A stretch of DNA of 64,000 nt from Cyclospora cayetanensis (lineage: Eukaryota; Apicomplexa; Conoidasida; Eucoccidiorida; Eimeriidae): the NCBI RefSeq assembly GCF_002999335.1, contig NW_020312094.1, forward strand, positions 39,076 through 103,075, read 5' to 3'. The notes beneath the pieces were generated by a model. It did no database searches and was not told the origin of the DNA. It was given only the letters and a program-made list of their open reading frames with translations. The position numbers were made by a program, and so were the translations under genes. Below are positions 1-11,888 of the stretch, in pieces (the first letter of the stretch is position 1; each line of letters begins with the position of its first letter).

Positions 1-2
1 GT

Positions 3-1562
3 GCTGGCAGCTCGGGGGGCAATTCGACTCCCGAAAAGAAGTCGGGCGCCTTATCAGCAGCAGCAGCCGCGGGAGAGGCAGCGGCATCTAGAACGCCCAG
101 TGTCACTGCCTCATCTCTCCCAGTGTCGCCTTCCCCCGCAGATCAGCAGCAGCAACAGCAGCAGCAACAGCTGATGCTGATGATGCAGGAAGGATCTAAG
201 AAGCGGCCTCGACGGGCAGGGGGCTCCAGGGGACGGACTTGTTGGCGAGGCAGAGATGACAACGGAGTGCCAGAAGAGGGTGACCCCTTAGACGCGGCTG
301 CCCCCCCCCCCTCGCCATTTGACTCCCAGCAGCAGCAGCAGCAGCAGCAGCAGCACAAGCAAGGAGAAATGGCCGTTCCTCAGAGTGGACGTAAGCGGCG
401 GGCTGTGGGCTACGTGTTTATTGTGGAGGGGGGCCCTGCAGAGGAAGGGGTCGCTGCTGCGGTGGCTTCGACAGCAAAAAAGGAGGAGTCTGAAGCAGCA
501 GCTGCAGCTGCTTCAGTTGCAGCTGCTTCAGTTGCAGCTGCTTCAGCTGCAGGGGAATCGGGAGGCCGCTTTTCTGCCCGTTTACGACAGCGTCCAGAGC
601 CACGTGGGGTTGCTTTAGGGGGGGGGGGTGTCTCTCCCTCGTGCGAAGGGGGCTATCCGGGGGGGGGATCTCTGATGAGTGGCTCTCCCGGAGGCTTGTC
701 TCAACTTGTATATACTTGCGACGACGCAGCCTATGCCGCGGTAACCCCCTCGCAAGCAGGGCTGGGAGGGGGTGGTTCTGGCGTTCCTGCTGGAGGCGGT
801 CCTTGCGCTTCCGTTTCGCGGAGATCTGGAGTGACGACCTCGGGGGTGGCGCAGGATGCTGCAGTGAGGCAGCGATTTCTGGTGTCTCAGCGGCGCATTC
901 GGGGGGTGGAGCGTTATTTGCAGTTGTGTGAGCAGTTGTATTTCGGTTTTTGGGGGGGTCGCACGGGAGGCGGCAGCAGCAACAGCAGCAGTGGGGGTTC
1001 CGGCAGCGTGGGCAGCAGAGTGGTAGGCGACATCGAGGTGATTCGGGGGGGGGGCGGTGCCCAGATGGCGGCATTGGGGGCCCCTCCAGAAGGCGATGCC
1101 TTGGGGGATGGGGGCAACGAGAGTCAAGTCGGTGCCGTTATCCATCGCCTTATTGTGTGCAACAATACGCAAAGGGAGCGGGGCGCTACAGCCGCAGCGG
1201 GGGGGGGGGGCGGCTCCGGCTACCGCAGCAGCAGCAAGGACCAGCAGCAGCAGGAGTCGAATCAGCAACAGCAACGTCGTGGTCGGGGGCCGTGCATTCG
1301 TTTGACCCCCATAGAGCTTCTGACATCTCCCCTGAGACATCGCAACGTGCTGGACCTCTGGGGTCCTAAGGAGGTGGCTCTGTTTGAAGCCGGCATCTGC
1401 AAATACGGCAAGGACTTCAATATGTTGCAACGACTCATCGAGACGAAAACAACCAAAGAAGTCGTGGATTTTTATTACCTTTGGAAGCAAACCAACAGGT
1501 ATGCTTCATGGAAAGCGCACAGAAATCTATCCAGAACCATGTTGCATTCCGTGTTTGGCTAA
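3..1562 (+). CDS. SANT-domain protein, C-terminal part (5' end outside window)
   Basis: The frame is open from the left edge to a TAA at 1560-1562, so this is the 3' part of a longer gene; the GTG at 123 is internal. Most of the roughly 520 visible residues are low complexity: poly-Gln at about 145-180 and 328-355, poly-Ala at about 495-555, and Gly/Ser stretches. The last 70 residues form a compact folded module containing LWGPKEVALFEAGICKYGKD and then FYYLWKQTNRY. This is the SANT/Myb-like helix pattern found after ELM2 domains in MIER/MTA-type corepressors, where it contacts histone deacetylases or histone tails. A nuclear chromatin role is inferred from that module alone. A CAG|GTATGC donor near 1498 could splice away the last 20 residues, but the uninterrupted end reads well as the end of the domain. 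Confidence 0.75.
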   Translation, partial: AGSSGGNSTPEKKSGALSAAAAAGEAAASRTPSVTASSLPVSPSPADQQQQQQQQQLMLMMQEGSKKRPRRAGGSRGRTCWRGRDDNGVPEEGDPLDAAAPPPSPFDSQQQQQQQQQHKQGEMAVPQSGRKRRAVGYVFIVEGGPAEEGVAAAVASTAKKEESEAAAAAASVAAASVAAASAAGESGGRFSARLRQRPEPRGVALGGGGVSPSCEGGYPGGGSLMSGSPGGLSQLVYTCDDAAYAAVTPSQAGLGGGGSGVPAGGGPCASVSRRSGVTTSGVAQDAAVRQRFLVSQRRIRGVERYLQLCEQLYFGFWGGRTGGGSSNSSSGGSGSVGSRVVGDIEVIRGGGGAQMAALGAPPEGDALGDGGNESQVGAVIHRLIVCNNTQRERGATAAAGGGGGSGYRSSSKDQQQQESNQQQQRRGRGPCIRLTPIELLTSPLRHRNVLDLWGPKEVALFEAGICKYGKDFNMLQRLIETKTTKEVVDFYYLWKQTNRYASWKAHRNLSRTMLHSVFG

Positions 1563-2369
1563 GCTGGTGGTGTGTACGGACACCCAGTTTCCGGACCTGC
1601 GTGTGTCTGTACACCGGAGCATGATGAGACCAAGCGCGAGGGTGTGGATGCCTGCCTGCGGGTGCCCACTCGCAGTCACCCTCTCAGCGCGCGCCCTCCA
1701 CTGCAACCCGCGAATGCAGAAAGAATACCGCATGCGCGAGTGGACTGGGTATCTGGTTTTCTGTGTCGGGTAGAGCTCTGTTTTGCGCAGCCCTCAGGGT
1801 ACCGCTATGCTGCTCTCCTGAATCTCCCAGCTAGGGGGCCCTTGCGTTGTATACTGAAAGATGAAAGACGCAACAAAGTACTATTATCGAGGTCTTTCCC
1901 GCGTGTGTGCCTAGCAACGTCTGGGAGGGTGCACCCGGGGAGGGATGATCGAGCGATTGTGCGGTGATCCCCTATCTCAAACACTAGCCAAGCGGCGCCT
2001 CTGCCGTCTGACCTTGCCAATATCTCTCACAGGAATAGTTGGCATATCCCTAGGTTACACTCATGATGGACTTAGAGCCAAACTGCTGCGTCAGTATTTG
2101 GGAGCTCCTGTGCGGAGATACGTGCTACCGCCACTTGTAACACAACACATGAGCATACCGCTATACCATGCACCAGCATGTACACCTTTGCTTTGAAACT
2201 ACGTTTTACTCGCGTGCCAAACACAACAGTTGGCGCACGTGCTAGTAATGTACCTGACGAGACCTTCGACAGGCCTTCGTACGGAGCGCGCCCGTTGGCC
2301 TCGCTGCACGCTTAATCTATTTGGCTGCAAAGCGAAACAGTAGGTGGCGGGATGGACGCAAAATTGCTA
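1563..2369. other. Intergenic region between convergent genes
   Basis: About 0.8 kb between the stop of the SANT-domain gene (+) and the stop of the helical-repeat gene (-). Short open frames here have no coding character. It should hold both 3' untranslated regions; I see no clear terminator-like signal. Confidence 0.6.
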
Positions 2370-5300
2370 TCAGTGCGCGACGTCAGTGTCGGTGTGTCTG
2401 GTGCCAGTCTCCTTTAGTATGGGATTTTCCTCATCCAGCTGTACATACACCTCAGCCTCTCCGTCTGCGGCCACCAGCTCTTGCGCCTCTCTGCGTCGGC
2501 ACTTGGGAGAAAAGCTCTCCAGCCAGTCGCGCAGGCCGTCCGGCTGTAGACCAAGCTGCAACGAAAAGTTCATTAAGACCATCGGCACACGCAACAATTG
2601 CAAAGCGCGAAGCCCCGACCGCAGCTGCACTAATGGGGCTCCTTTCAGTATCCTCCGTCCCCTGTGAGGTGTACGGACATCTCACCTTCATGAGAGCCTC
2701 CGCAACTGCGTGCTGCTGCTTTCTTGAATACAAATGCTTGTTCGCTGCTGCGCTCTCAGCTATGTCTGCGGCTGCCGCAACTGCTGCTGCCGTACAAGGG
2801 ACTGCCGGTGGAGTTGAAAGAGCAAGGCCGCCAAGGAGGCGTGTTACATCCTGCGGAGAAGCGGTGCCTCCTTCCTTCTGCTGCAAAAGCACCAACGACA
2901 AATCATGAGCACCACATCCGCTCTCGCAGGCCGTAGGACGTCGAGGCGCTAGCGAGCACCGAGACATGTATAGCTAGCTGCTTCTCGCAGCAAGCCACGC
3001 CGCAAGGCAGACGCACACGTCCACGCCGTACATGAAGCAATACGCCACATACAGTTAGGCCAGAGCCCCCTCTGCCAAGGAAGGGAAGGGAGATAGAGGG
3101 CGGCGCATAGAGCACACGCAAGAAGGCGTAGCGACCGTGCGGAGGAGGTGGGAGCAACTGGAATCACCGAAAGCAGATTTGACGACCCCCCCAAACACCC
3201 CCCCGGCGAAGTGGAGCATGGGGAGGCTACAGAGAGAGAAGCGAAGCGTGCGGCCACGCAGCACACAGAGCAGCAGCGAAGGAGGCAGAGTCGACCATAA
3301 AGGGAGGTGACACCCAGGAGTCGGGGCGAAGACAGACCTCCCGGTAGAAGAGAGCCAGCGCAAGTTTCAGAAGGGGAGTCAAGGCTGCTGCTGGGGAGTT
3401 CAAAGATGCTGCTTCTGTTGGTGTCTCTGCATCGAAGCGGTTTGCCGATGTGGCGGCAGCGGCATCAACGGAGGCAGCGGCGAATGCGGCGTTTGCAGCA
3501 TCGCGCAGTGCAGCCGAATCCCACAGGCCCTCAGTGACTGCCTGTTGCGCAGACGGAGCACACACCCAGACACCCAGAGAGACAGCAGCCACGACTGAGA
3601 GACGCATCATGAACCTTTGCAATACAGAGAGCAGGCAAAGACGGCGCAGAAACCAGCGCCAGCCAACAAGAGCTGCTAGCGTCTCCCAAGTGGGATTGCA
3701 GAATGGCGGACTCCAAAGGCGGCCAGTGTGCGTGTATGTGCATGCAGGAGACAGGCATTTGCTTTTTTTTAAGTCTTTTTCAGCGTGGCATCGCGCCGCC
3801 TTTTCGCCCTTGGTCTGTGCGAGACACACGCACGGCGCCTTGCTCTTGGTTGGGGCCTCATAGAAAGAGTTTTGAACGCAGGCTTCCTCACGTCATTCAG
3901 CCTTTTGAAGAACTCCGCAATCCAAACCGATTCGGCGCGCAGAGATAGGCCTTGCTGCCGACTGCGCTGCCGGTGATGCAGCCGTTGGAAACAGAGAGCG
4001 ACGTTCGCTGCGTCTCTAGGGACGAGTCGTGAGGCGCTGCAGCAGTACACACAGGAAGGCAGCAGCGCGTGTGCACCACTGCGTTCGCGTGAGCCTCGCT
4101 GTGCGTGGCTCAGTCTCAAGTGCCTGGGCGAAGGCGTAGACACTTGGCATCTGGAGCAGACGGCAGCCTGGGGTGCCCCCGTTCCCTTCCCAGTGCCTCC
4201 TACCCCGCTGCCAAGAGTCTCCCTAGAGGCGTCCAGAACGCCGAGACTGAGAGGCTGCTATCCAGCGTGCTCCCTGCCTGCACAGCAGCAGGAGGCGCAA
4301 AAACAGCGCGGCATCGCTGCGAGGAGACACGGCGGTATACGACCCCTACCGCAAAGACAGCAAGAGGAAGAACGCGCGAAAGGAGGAGGACAAGCCTCTT
4401 GACTGCGTCTGAGCGGCCAAGGAAGTAGGGCAAGCTGTTGTTTCTATAAAACTGCCTCAATACAAAGGTGTGCGGAAGCCTTTACTCACACGGACGCGAG
4501 CTAAGAGAGACACACAGCAGAAAGGGAGAAGGGGGAAAGGAAGAGTGGGAGTGGCAGCAGCAGCAGTGCGAGCCACGTTGCATGCAGGATCGCTTTCCCA
4601 GATGCCCTCCTCCTTACAACCGCCAAGTTTGTTAGGTGCTTCGGCTCCCTGAGAGTTCCCTGCTGGAGAAGCTGTCCAGCGTAGCGCAGCAGAGGCTGCA
4701 GCTGCGGCTGCGTGTGTACAGACAGCCCCAATTTCGCAGTTGCTGCGGCAGCAGCAGCCACCCCACAGCAAAGAGACTCTCTTGCAGGGGAGAACGCAAG
4801 CACGAGCCACGCGGAGGAGCGCAGCTGCTGCGGTCGCGCTTCCTCCCTCGCTCTCCCCCTCCCTCTTCCTCACTACTTCCCTTCGTCTTTCCCCGTCTGC
4901 AATCCACAGCAGCGCCGAGGTTCGAGGATCTGCCATTTGCGGTTCGCATACCGGTGCACGTGATGCACACGTCGAGCGCTTGCATGCGGTCAACTTTGCG
5001 CAGCGCGCCATCGACAAAGCGCAGGACCGATGGCGATGCAAAAGACAGGCGGCTAAAGCCCCAAAGTATCGGAGCCGCATAATGGGGAGCGACTCCCCGC
5101 CTGCACACAGCAGCGTCCTTGGACCGCATGCAAGCTGCGCTGCAGGGGCACGAGGCAGCCTTTCGCAGACGGAGAGGCGGGGTGCTAAGGCGTATTTCGA
5201 CAGTTCGCGAGGCAGATAATAGGCAAGGCAAGCAACGGAGACCGTGCGTACAGGCGCAACAGCGCCTCCAGCAGCAGCTCCAAAAAGTCACAGAGAGGGG

Positions 5301-8300
5301 GTTTAAAAAGCTCCGGAAAACGCGAAGAAAGGAGGAAGGATGCCGCGGATGAGACCATGAGCCTTACGCGTCACATATTCGCAAGAGATGCTCGGCAGCA
5401 GAAGCGAGGAAGCGGAGCTGTCGGACGCCAACCTCCCCCATTCCCCAAACTGCAGCAAAGAAGCGCCGCAACGCATGCAATGCCCCGAAGACGCATACAC
5501 TGCGAAGCTGGGAGGCAGGAGGTCTCACCAACAGGAGGAGAGCAGCACGCACGAACGGCCTGCGGCTGCAAGTCTCGAAAGCTCTGCAAAATACGGCTAG
5601 GATCTGCGCCATTAGCGCACCTATCATGGAGAGGTTGTGCTCATTCATCTGCGGCAACAACGCCTCTGCCCTGGTAAGAAGATCCTCGTAGAACGCCGGA
5701 TCTTTGAGGCCAAGGCGTGCCGCACCGTGAACTGTACGCATGCAGACAAACGCTGACTTCCAAGCTCTCTCGACGCTAGATCCTGATTCTTTGCACTCCC
5801 AGCAACGAATCCTTTTTTTTAGGCTTCCGCCTCTGTCGATAGCGTCTCCGTATCCAGCCGCACGCCATAATGGCAGCTCTGGAGGCCTACAGCCTCCTAT
5901 GACGGGGGAGACGTACTGCTCATGCAGCAGTCGATGGCGTTCAGCTGCTCCTGCTTCTCCCGAAGAGACTTGCAGATGGCAGCCGTCGCTGCCTCGCAGC
6001 AGCCCGTCGAGCCGATGCGACCTAAAGAATGAACTGCAGCAGCAACCCCCCACGCAGACAAACCGCCACACTTCACGGATGGACAAACACACTCCCCCCC
6101 TCACCGTCACATCACATGCATGCATGCATGCATGTGATGTGACTGAAAAGGCCCGGAGGAAAACCAGTCAAATGGAATGCACTGGCGGTAGCACCAGCAG
6201 CAGCAAGTGCAGATGCAACAGCCCTACTGGCAAAAGCAAGAGCAGCAAGTGCAGCAATACCAGCAGGAGCAGCAATACCAGCAAGTGCAGCAATACCAGC
6301 AGGAGCAGCAATATCAGCAGGAGCAGCAATATCAGCAGGAGCAGCAATACCAGCAGTGCGTGAAAGAGTAGCAGCATGTGCAGCAAGTGTAGCATGTGCA
6401 GCAAGTGTAGCATGTGCAGCACGTGTAGCATGTGCAACAAGCAATAGTAGTGGCAACACCAAGAGCAGTAGCAGCAAGTGCAGCCGCTTACGGATGAGCG
6501 CATTATTTCGAGGGGAATTTTCGGCTGCCCAGGCCTCCGCTTCTGCAAGCAGCAGCGATACCAACTCGGTTTGCGACGTCTGCAGCAGAATGAAACGCAA
6601 ATGGCATATTACGAGGGGAAATTTCACGTCCTCTGGCTGCTGCTGAGCTCTCACCAGCGGCCCCTGTGCGGCTCAAAAACGTGTTGCTTCTGTATTATCC
6701 ACGTCTCTCTGCATATCGCTGTCTCCGCCTAGCACGAAGCCGCCTCTGTCCCGAGCGTTGTACACACTGTACACTGTACACAATGCACACTGTACACACT
6801 GTACACAATGTACACTGTACAATGCATACACTGTACACACAATGCACACTGTACAATGCACACACTGTACACACTGTACAATGCACACATTGTACACACT
6901 GTACAATGCACACACTGTACACAATGCGCACTGTACAATGCACACACTGTACACTGTACACTGCATACACTGTGCACTGTACAATGCACACACTGTACAC
7001 TGTACACTGCATACACTGTGCACTGTACAATGCACACACTGTACACTGTACACACTGTACACACAATGTACACTGTACAATGCTCACACTGTACACAATG
7101 CACACTGTACAATGCACACACTGTACACAATGTACACTGTACACACAATGTACACTGTACAATGCACACACTGTACACTGCATACACTGTACACACTGTA
7201 CGCACTGTACACAGTACAATGCTCACACTGTACACAATGCACACTGTACAATGCACACACTGTACACAATGTACACAATGTACACTGTACACACAATGTA
7301 CACTGTACAATGCACACACTGTACACACTGTACACTGCATACACTGTACACACTGTACGCACTGCACACTGTACAATGCACACACTGTACACACTGTACA
7401 CAATGTACACTGTACAATGCACACACTGTACACGCTGTACACAATGCACACTGTACACTGCATACACTGTACACACTGTACGCACTGTACACTGTACACA
7501 ATGCACACACTGTACACAATGCACACACTGTACACAATGCACACCTGTGAGGCAGCAATGGCGGCGAGAATGACGGCCGTCTCCCGGCCGTCTGCATCCT
7601 GCAGAATTCCAAGCGCTGCTTTGCAGAAAGCGTTCCACCATGCGTTCTGGAAGGACCTTTCCGCCGTCGCGTCTTCTCGACTTGGAGACGGCTGTGGCAC
7701 ACGCCTTTGCTGTGCATGATGAGGCAGCCCTTTGCCCGCTACACCCACTGCAAGACTTCTCTCGCGTCTGTCCTCTCTGTCCCTCTTTTTGCGGGCAGCG
7801 AAGAAGTGTGAAGCGTGGTGTGCTAGCATTGCCGCTTCTGCAGGCCGGAGGAAGCGGACGAGGCGCAGCATTTCAGGAGCTGCAGCGCGAAGCCTCTCGT
7901 ATCTGAAGGACGCAGAAGGAGGCTTAGTGACAGCAAGGTGCTCATGAAGGCAAGGCAGGGGGGAAGGGAGGGGTGCTGTGGTTGTTGCTGCCCTGCTCGC
8001 CGCAGACGGGTGGGAGGGGGGGAGAGGAAGGTCGGCGATTGAAGGTAGGGAAAAAGGCACACACAGCCAAGTGCTTAGGAAGCTGAAACGTCGGACTATG
8101 CCGCCACAATACCACAATACAGAATGCTACACGCGGGAGACGAAGCAAGCCGTGTGCACAGCACAGAGCAGGAGGCAGCAGCAGCGCAGGCCAGCGAGAG
8201 GAAGCATGTATACATGTACATATACATATATATATATATATGTATCTGTCTATCAATGTATCCCCCTAAGTGGAGGGGGGAAGCAAGCGGGGGGAAAGGC

Positions 8301-9640
8301 AAGGGAGGGGACGGGGAGCTGAGAGGGGGGCTTAAAAGGTTTCTCGCATGGAGAAGGCGGGGTGAAATGGCATTAAAAACGCGATGGCGTCGCAAAAAAC
8401 GCACAAGAGGCACACCCGCCACGCAGCGCGTAGAGGCACAGTGGTGGCCAACTCTTCGGGCCAGCCAGCCATCTGAAGGAACCTCAAAGCGTTCGCGCAC
8501 AAATGTGCAAAATCGAGCACGAAAGGCTTACTCCTTCAAGCCAAAGAGCAGGTGCACGCTCCTTACCCACGAAGAGAGATCGTGAGGTTCCACTTCTGCA
8601 GTCCGCTGCAGCATGCGCAAAGCCTCCTCACGCAGCAAGTGACCTCCCTCCGACTCTTTTTGAGACGTACTTGCTGCCTGCTTTCCCGCCAACCCTCCCT
8701 CCTGTGCTGCTGCTGCCGGGAACCTTCTTCCTTCGCGGGATGCACGGATACTGCCACCATCAGGATTCGCTGCGGAGAGGACTTTCTGGGAATGCCATTT
8801 GACACCTGCACCGGGGTGCGCTGTTGAAAAAGGTTGTTCTCTTGCCCTCGCCGCTGCTGCTGTGCTCGCGTCGCACGAGAAGCGTGCGCAGACACGCAGG
8901 GAGAGACTGCCGCTTCTGTTGGGAGGCAGGATCGCTCGTGCCCCCGCCATGTTGCGAATTCGCGAGGCCGCTGACTCCTCAGGCCCCAATTCTGTACTCC
9001 TAGGGGCTTTCTGGCCCTGTGCGCCCTCGTCCGCTCTGCGCTTGCGCTTTCTCCACGAGAAGAATCGCGAAGCATGCGAAACACGCAAGCGTTCGGAATG
9101 CAAAGTTCGGTCCTGCGGCACTCCTGCGCTGAGGCTTCTGCGTTGTTGCTGCTGTTTCGGGCTGTTGGGTGCTTCTGCCGTGACGCTAATGGTCGGAATC
9201 AGACATCCGCTGCACGGACTGTTGCGTGCCAGGAGAGGAGGTCGCTGGTTTGTAAAGGCTGCTTTCAAGGGATCTTCTCGAAAATCTTCGCAATCTCGAA
9301 GGGCCCCCTGTGTCCATTTGTGGAAGCAGGAGTGCACAGTTGGTCGTAATACTCCTGGGAACGCCGGTATTCCAGTGCTCGGATGTGCGTGTACACGTGT
9401 CCAGCGTCGGCAGCGCAGCGGCGGCAAACAGTCGCAAGGCGCAGGGGCTCTTGATGAGCAACATGCTGTCAAGAAATGACAGGAAGGCGTGCTTTTCACA
9501 GTACCATTTACCGCATGATGCAAGTAACAAGGATCTTCTACCTGTACGCCGTATCCCCGCTCTTTCCCGGTCGGTTTTGGGGTGTATTGGGAGATGTCCA
9601 CGCCTCTGCGCGCATGGGGCTGTCTTCGGCATTGCGCCAC
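2370..9640 (-). CDS. Large multi-exon helical-repeat protein, HPR/RAP-like (probable organellar RNA-binding)
   Basis: A minus-strand gene assembled from coding-like exons. Supported exons in transcript order: N-terminal exon from 9640 (or from the Met at 8950) to about 8560; 7545-~7900; 6492-6663; 5917-6021; about 5782 down to 5368, or ending earlier; about 5290-5200; about 5060-4930; about 3620-3300; 2686 to at most 2967; and 2370-2624 with the stop. Junctions 7545/6663, 6492/6021, 5917/5782 and 2686/2624 keep the frame. The peptides are Leu/Ala-rich helical repeats, for example DPAFYEDLLTRAEALLPQMN and LRFVDGALRKVDRMQALDV, resembling apicomplexan heptatricopeptide/RAP proteins of mitochondrial or apicoplast RNA metabolism. 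I could not identify a RAP domain at the C-terminus. The Met at 8950 begins an Arg/Ser/Ala-rich, acid-poor segment like a mitochondrial presequence, which favours that start. Exons between 8550 and 7900 and between 4930 and 3620 are unresolved. Confidence 0.5.
6180..6480. repeat. AGC-type trinucleotide tract in an intron
   Basis: Imperfect (AGC/AAT/ACC)-type triplets and GCAGCAAGTGTAGCATGT-like units. The tract lies in the predicted intron between exons 6492-6663 and 5917-6021 of the minus-strand helical-repeat gene, directly after the GTAAGC donor. Its long open frames on both strands come from the triplet periodicity. Confidence 0.75.
6756..7545. repeat. TGTACA-based degenerate tandem array
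   Basis: About 790 bp built from two short words, roughly ACTGTACACA and ATGCACAC, in irregular order (for example CACTGTACACAATGCACACTG). TGTACA is its own reverse complement, so the array is full of short inverted repeats. Long frames stay open on both strands because no stop word occurs. It fills the intron between exons 7545-~7900 and 6492-6663 of the minus-strand helical-repeat gene: the GT donor is made by the last repeat base step (CAG|GTGTGC), and the acceptor lies about 90 bp beyond the other end. Confidence 0.9.
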
Positions 9641-9970
9641 ACAACCGCCGACAACAAGTCTCGAAGCAACCCTATGACAGGAATGACTCGTGAACCCTAG
9701 TAATTTAATGCGTCAGGGAAATCTTCTCATAACGCCTTTTCCGTTCCGCTTTTTCGCCTGGCTTACCCGCTGTTGCGCCCGGCCCGACTCAACTGCATTC
9801 TTTTTCTTCTCCCTCTTTCGCCTTTTTCCTCCTCGGTGTCCCATTCTTCTTGTTGCACGCATCCTATGCCTGGATTTCTCTGAATCCCAGCAACCCCGTC
9901 CCCTGCCTCGTGCAGCGCCAGCCGGTTCCTCGTCGATCAGGGTGCAGCAGCGCGGACTCTGCCAAAAGGA
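9641..9970. promoter_or_regulatory. Probable bidirectional promoter region
   Basis: The interval separates the 5' ends of two divergent genes: the helical-repeat protein (-) and the PGAM5-like phosphatase (+, ATG at 9971). It contains pyrimidine-rich stretches around 9780-9850 and no convincing TATA element. The promoter role is inferred from position only. If the helical-repeat gene starts at 8950, the shared region is about 1 kb. Confidence 0.35.
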
Positions 9971-11717
9971 ATGCGTTTGCTACGGCCCGCCGTCGGTAGG
10001 GCACTGGAGGGCCGTCACATTCGCAAATTGTGCACATGGGGCCCTTCGCAGGAAGCTTCGCAGGTGTTCAGAGGTCCATCCTACGCAAGCCTCGCGAAGG
10101 ATGGCTGCTCCACAGTCCCCCTGTGGTGTCGACGACTGCCGCAGAGGCACTCCACTACGACGAGCCACAGGGCAGCAGCAGAAACGGCAGAGAAAATAGC
10201 GGTACCGCCGAGCGATCCGGAGCCAGAGAGATCGGCGTGCCATGCAACAGAAAACTCTGATGACGATGAAGGACGTGCTTCAGATCATGAGGATTTGAAT
10301 GGAGATAACGAGGCCGTGGACGGAGGCAACCCTTGGGGCGTCCATTTGCCTCTTCTGGCTGCAGTGGTGCTCTCTGGGAGCTTCGCCGGGTAGGGAGAAG
10401 GGCAGCCTTGCACGCGCGTTTGAGGCCGCTGGAAGTGCCTCTTTGCCTTTCCAGCAGATCCTCTGGACGCCTTAACCCCTGCCTTCCCGTTCTGCGTCCC
10501 CTTGATCCACGCGTGACGCGGCTGGAAGGTGTATGCGCGTGTTTTCCCGGCGTATAATTGCATCGCAGCCAAATCCGCATGCATCATAGTCAAGGCGTCC
10601 CGCTGTCCAGTCACTCGTGCGCTGCGCGCTGCCTGCCCTCTCTGTGTGTCTCCAAACAGTCTCGTGCTTCCCAGATTTTGTGCAGTCTCTCCACCCTTCG
10701 CTTCTTGTCTGCGCACAGATTTTTCGCTGGCCGCATGACCGGCAGGCAGCAGCCGGGAAGCTGGAATTATGAGTGGGATGCGTGGAGGTTCGCAAAAGGC
10801 TCACCAGAGCAGGAGCCACAACAAAATCCCTACACGCGGCATATTATTCTTGTGCGCCACGGTGCGTCTTTTCGTCACTTGGCAAAGCGTCTCTTCAGCG
10901 TGCGCAGGCAGAGGCAGCAGCAGCAGCGTCTGCAGCAGAGGGCCACAAACTCGGCTGCAACAGCTCTCCACTGAGCGCACATCGCTCGCTCCAGCAGGAG
11001 CCTCAACTTCACCCCCAGCAAGCGTGCGTGAGGTGGTGTTTCCTTTGCAGCTCAGTTTGACAGCGTCGATGCCACAGATGACGAAGCCCTCGGACTAACG
11101 TCAGTAGGGCGCCTCCAAGCAGAAGTCACTGGCGAACGGCTCAAGGCAGTACTCAAGGTACGCATGCTTGCATTGACTGGCTGATTTCTAGCTGGCTGGC
11201 TAGCTTCTAGCTGCCTGACTAGCTACTAGTAAGAGGGGCACACAGGGCTTTAGCTGCGCCTGCAGCTGCAAAGGGGGAGACGGAGGCAAGGAACGGGAGT
11301 GTTTTGGCAGATCGCCGTGAGCGCGCACTTAGTAATCAGCTACACACAACGCAGCTTGACAGAACGAGAAACACAAACTATGATAGTTTGTTAGCTTACT
11401 ACGCGTTCCGCAGTAGGCAGTAAGGGGGGCAAGAAATGCTGCGTATTTTAGATCATCAGACTACTGAAAACATATGGGCATCGAACCCTGGCTTCTAGAA
11501 CACGGCTTACCGTTACCATGAGTGCCTTTGGATTGTATGAGTCTCTCGCTCTCTCTTGCCTCCATCTTCCTCTGCTGTCACGGAGCATCTCCGTATCGAC
11601 GTCTTTGCACACGCACCATAATACCCTAAGGGTGTCTGTCCACACGCCATCTCTTTGCCAGTAGTACAAAGCACGCGCACCTTTGGCGCTGCCGCATTCT
11701 GGCTCGCTCCGGCCGTT

Positions 11718-11758
<41 letters not shown>

Positions 11759-11857
11759 TTTTCTCCCTGTTTCTCTTTCTCTATTTCTCTTTCTCTATTC
11801 TCTCTCTATTCTCTATTTCTATTTCTCCCTCTATTTCTCTCTTTCTACTTCTCTCTC

Positions 11858-11888
<31 letters not shown>

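Noticed and set aside
123..125. GTG as the start of the SANT-domain protein
   Set aside because: The frame is open upstream to the window edge and GTG starts are not expected in this organism.
143..1490. Minus-strand Cys- and Leu-rich ORFs opposite the SANT-domain gene
   Set aside because: They are shadows of CAG and GGC repeats; only the + strand frame ends in a recognisable domain.
6756..7545. CRISPR-like array
   Set aside because: There are no unique spacers of constant length. The words are short, irregular and mutually related, and the sequence is a eukaryotic intron.
6666..8117. Long overlapping ORFs (up to 462 codons) with CTLYTVHNAH- or CIVYSV-like repeats on both strands
   Set aside because: They are read-through of the TGTACA array, which has no stop words on either strand. 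Real coding sequence stops at the donor at 7545.
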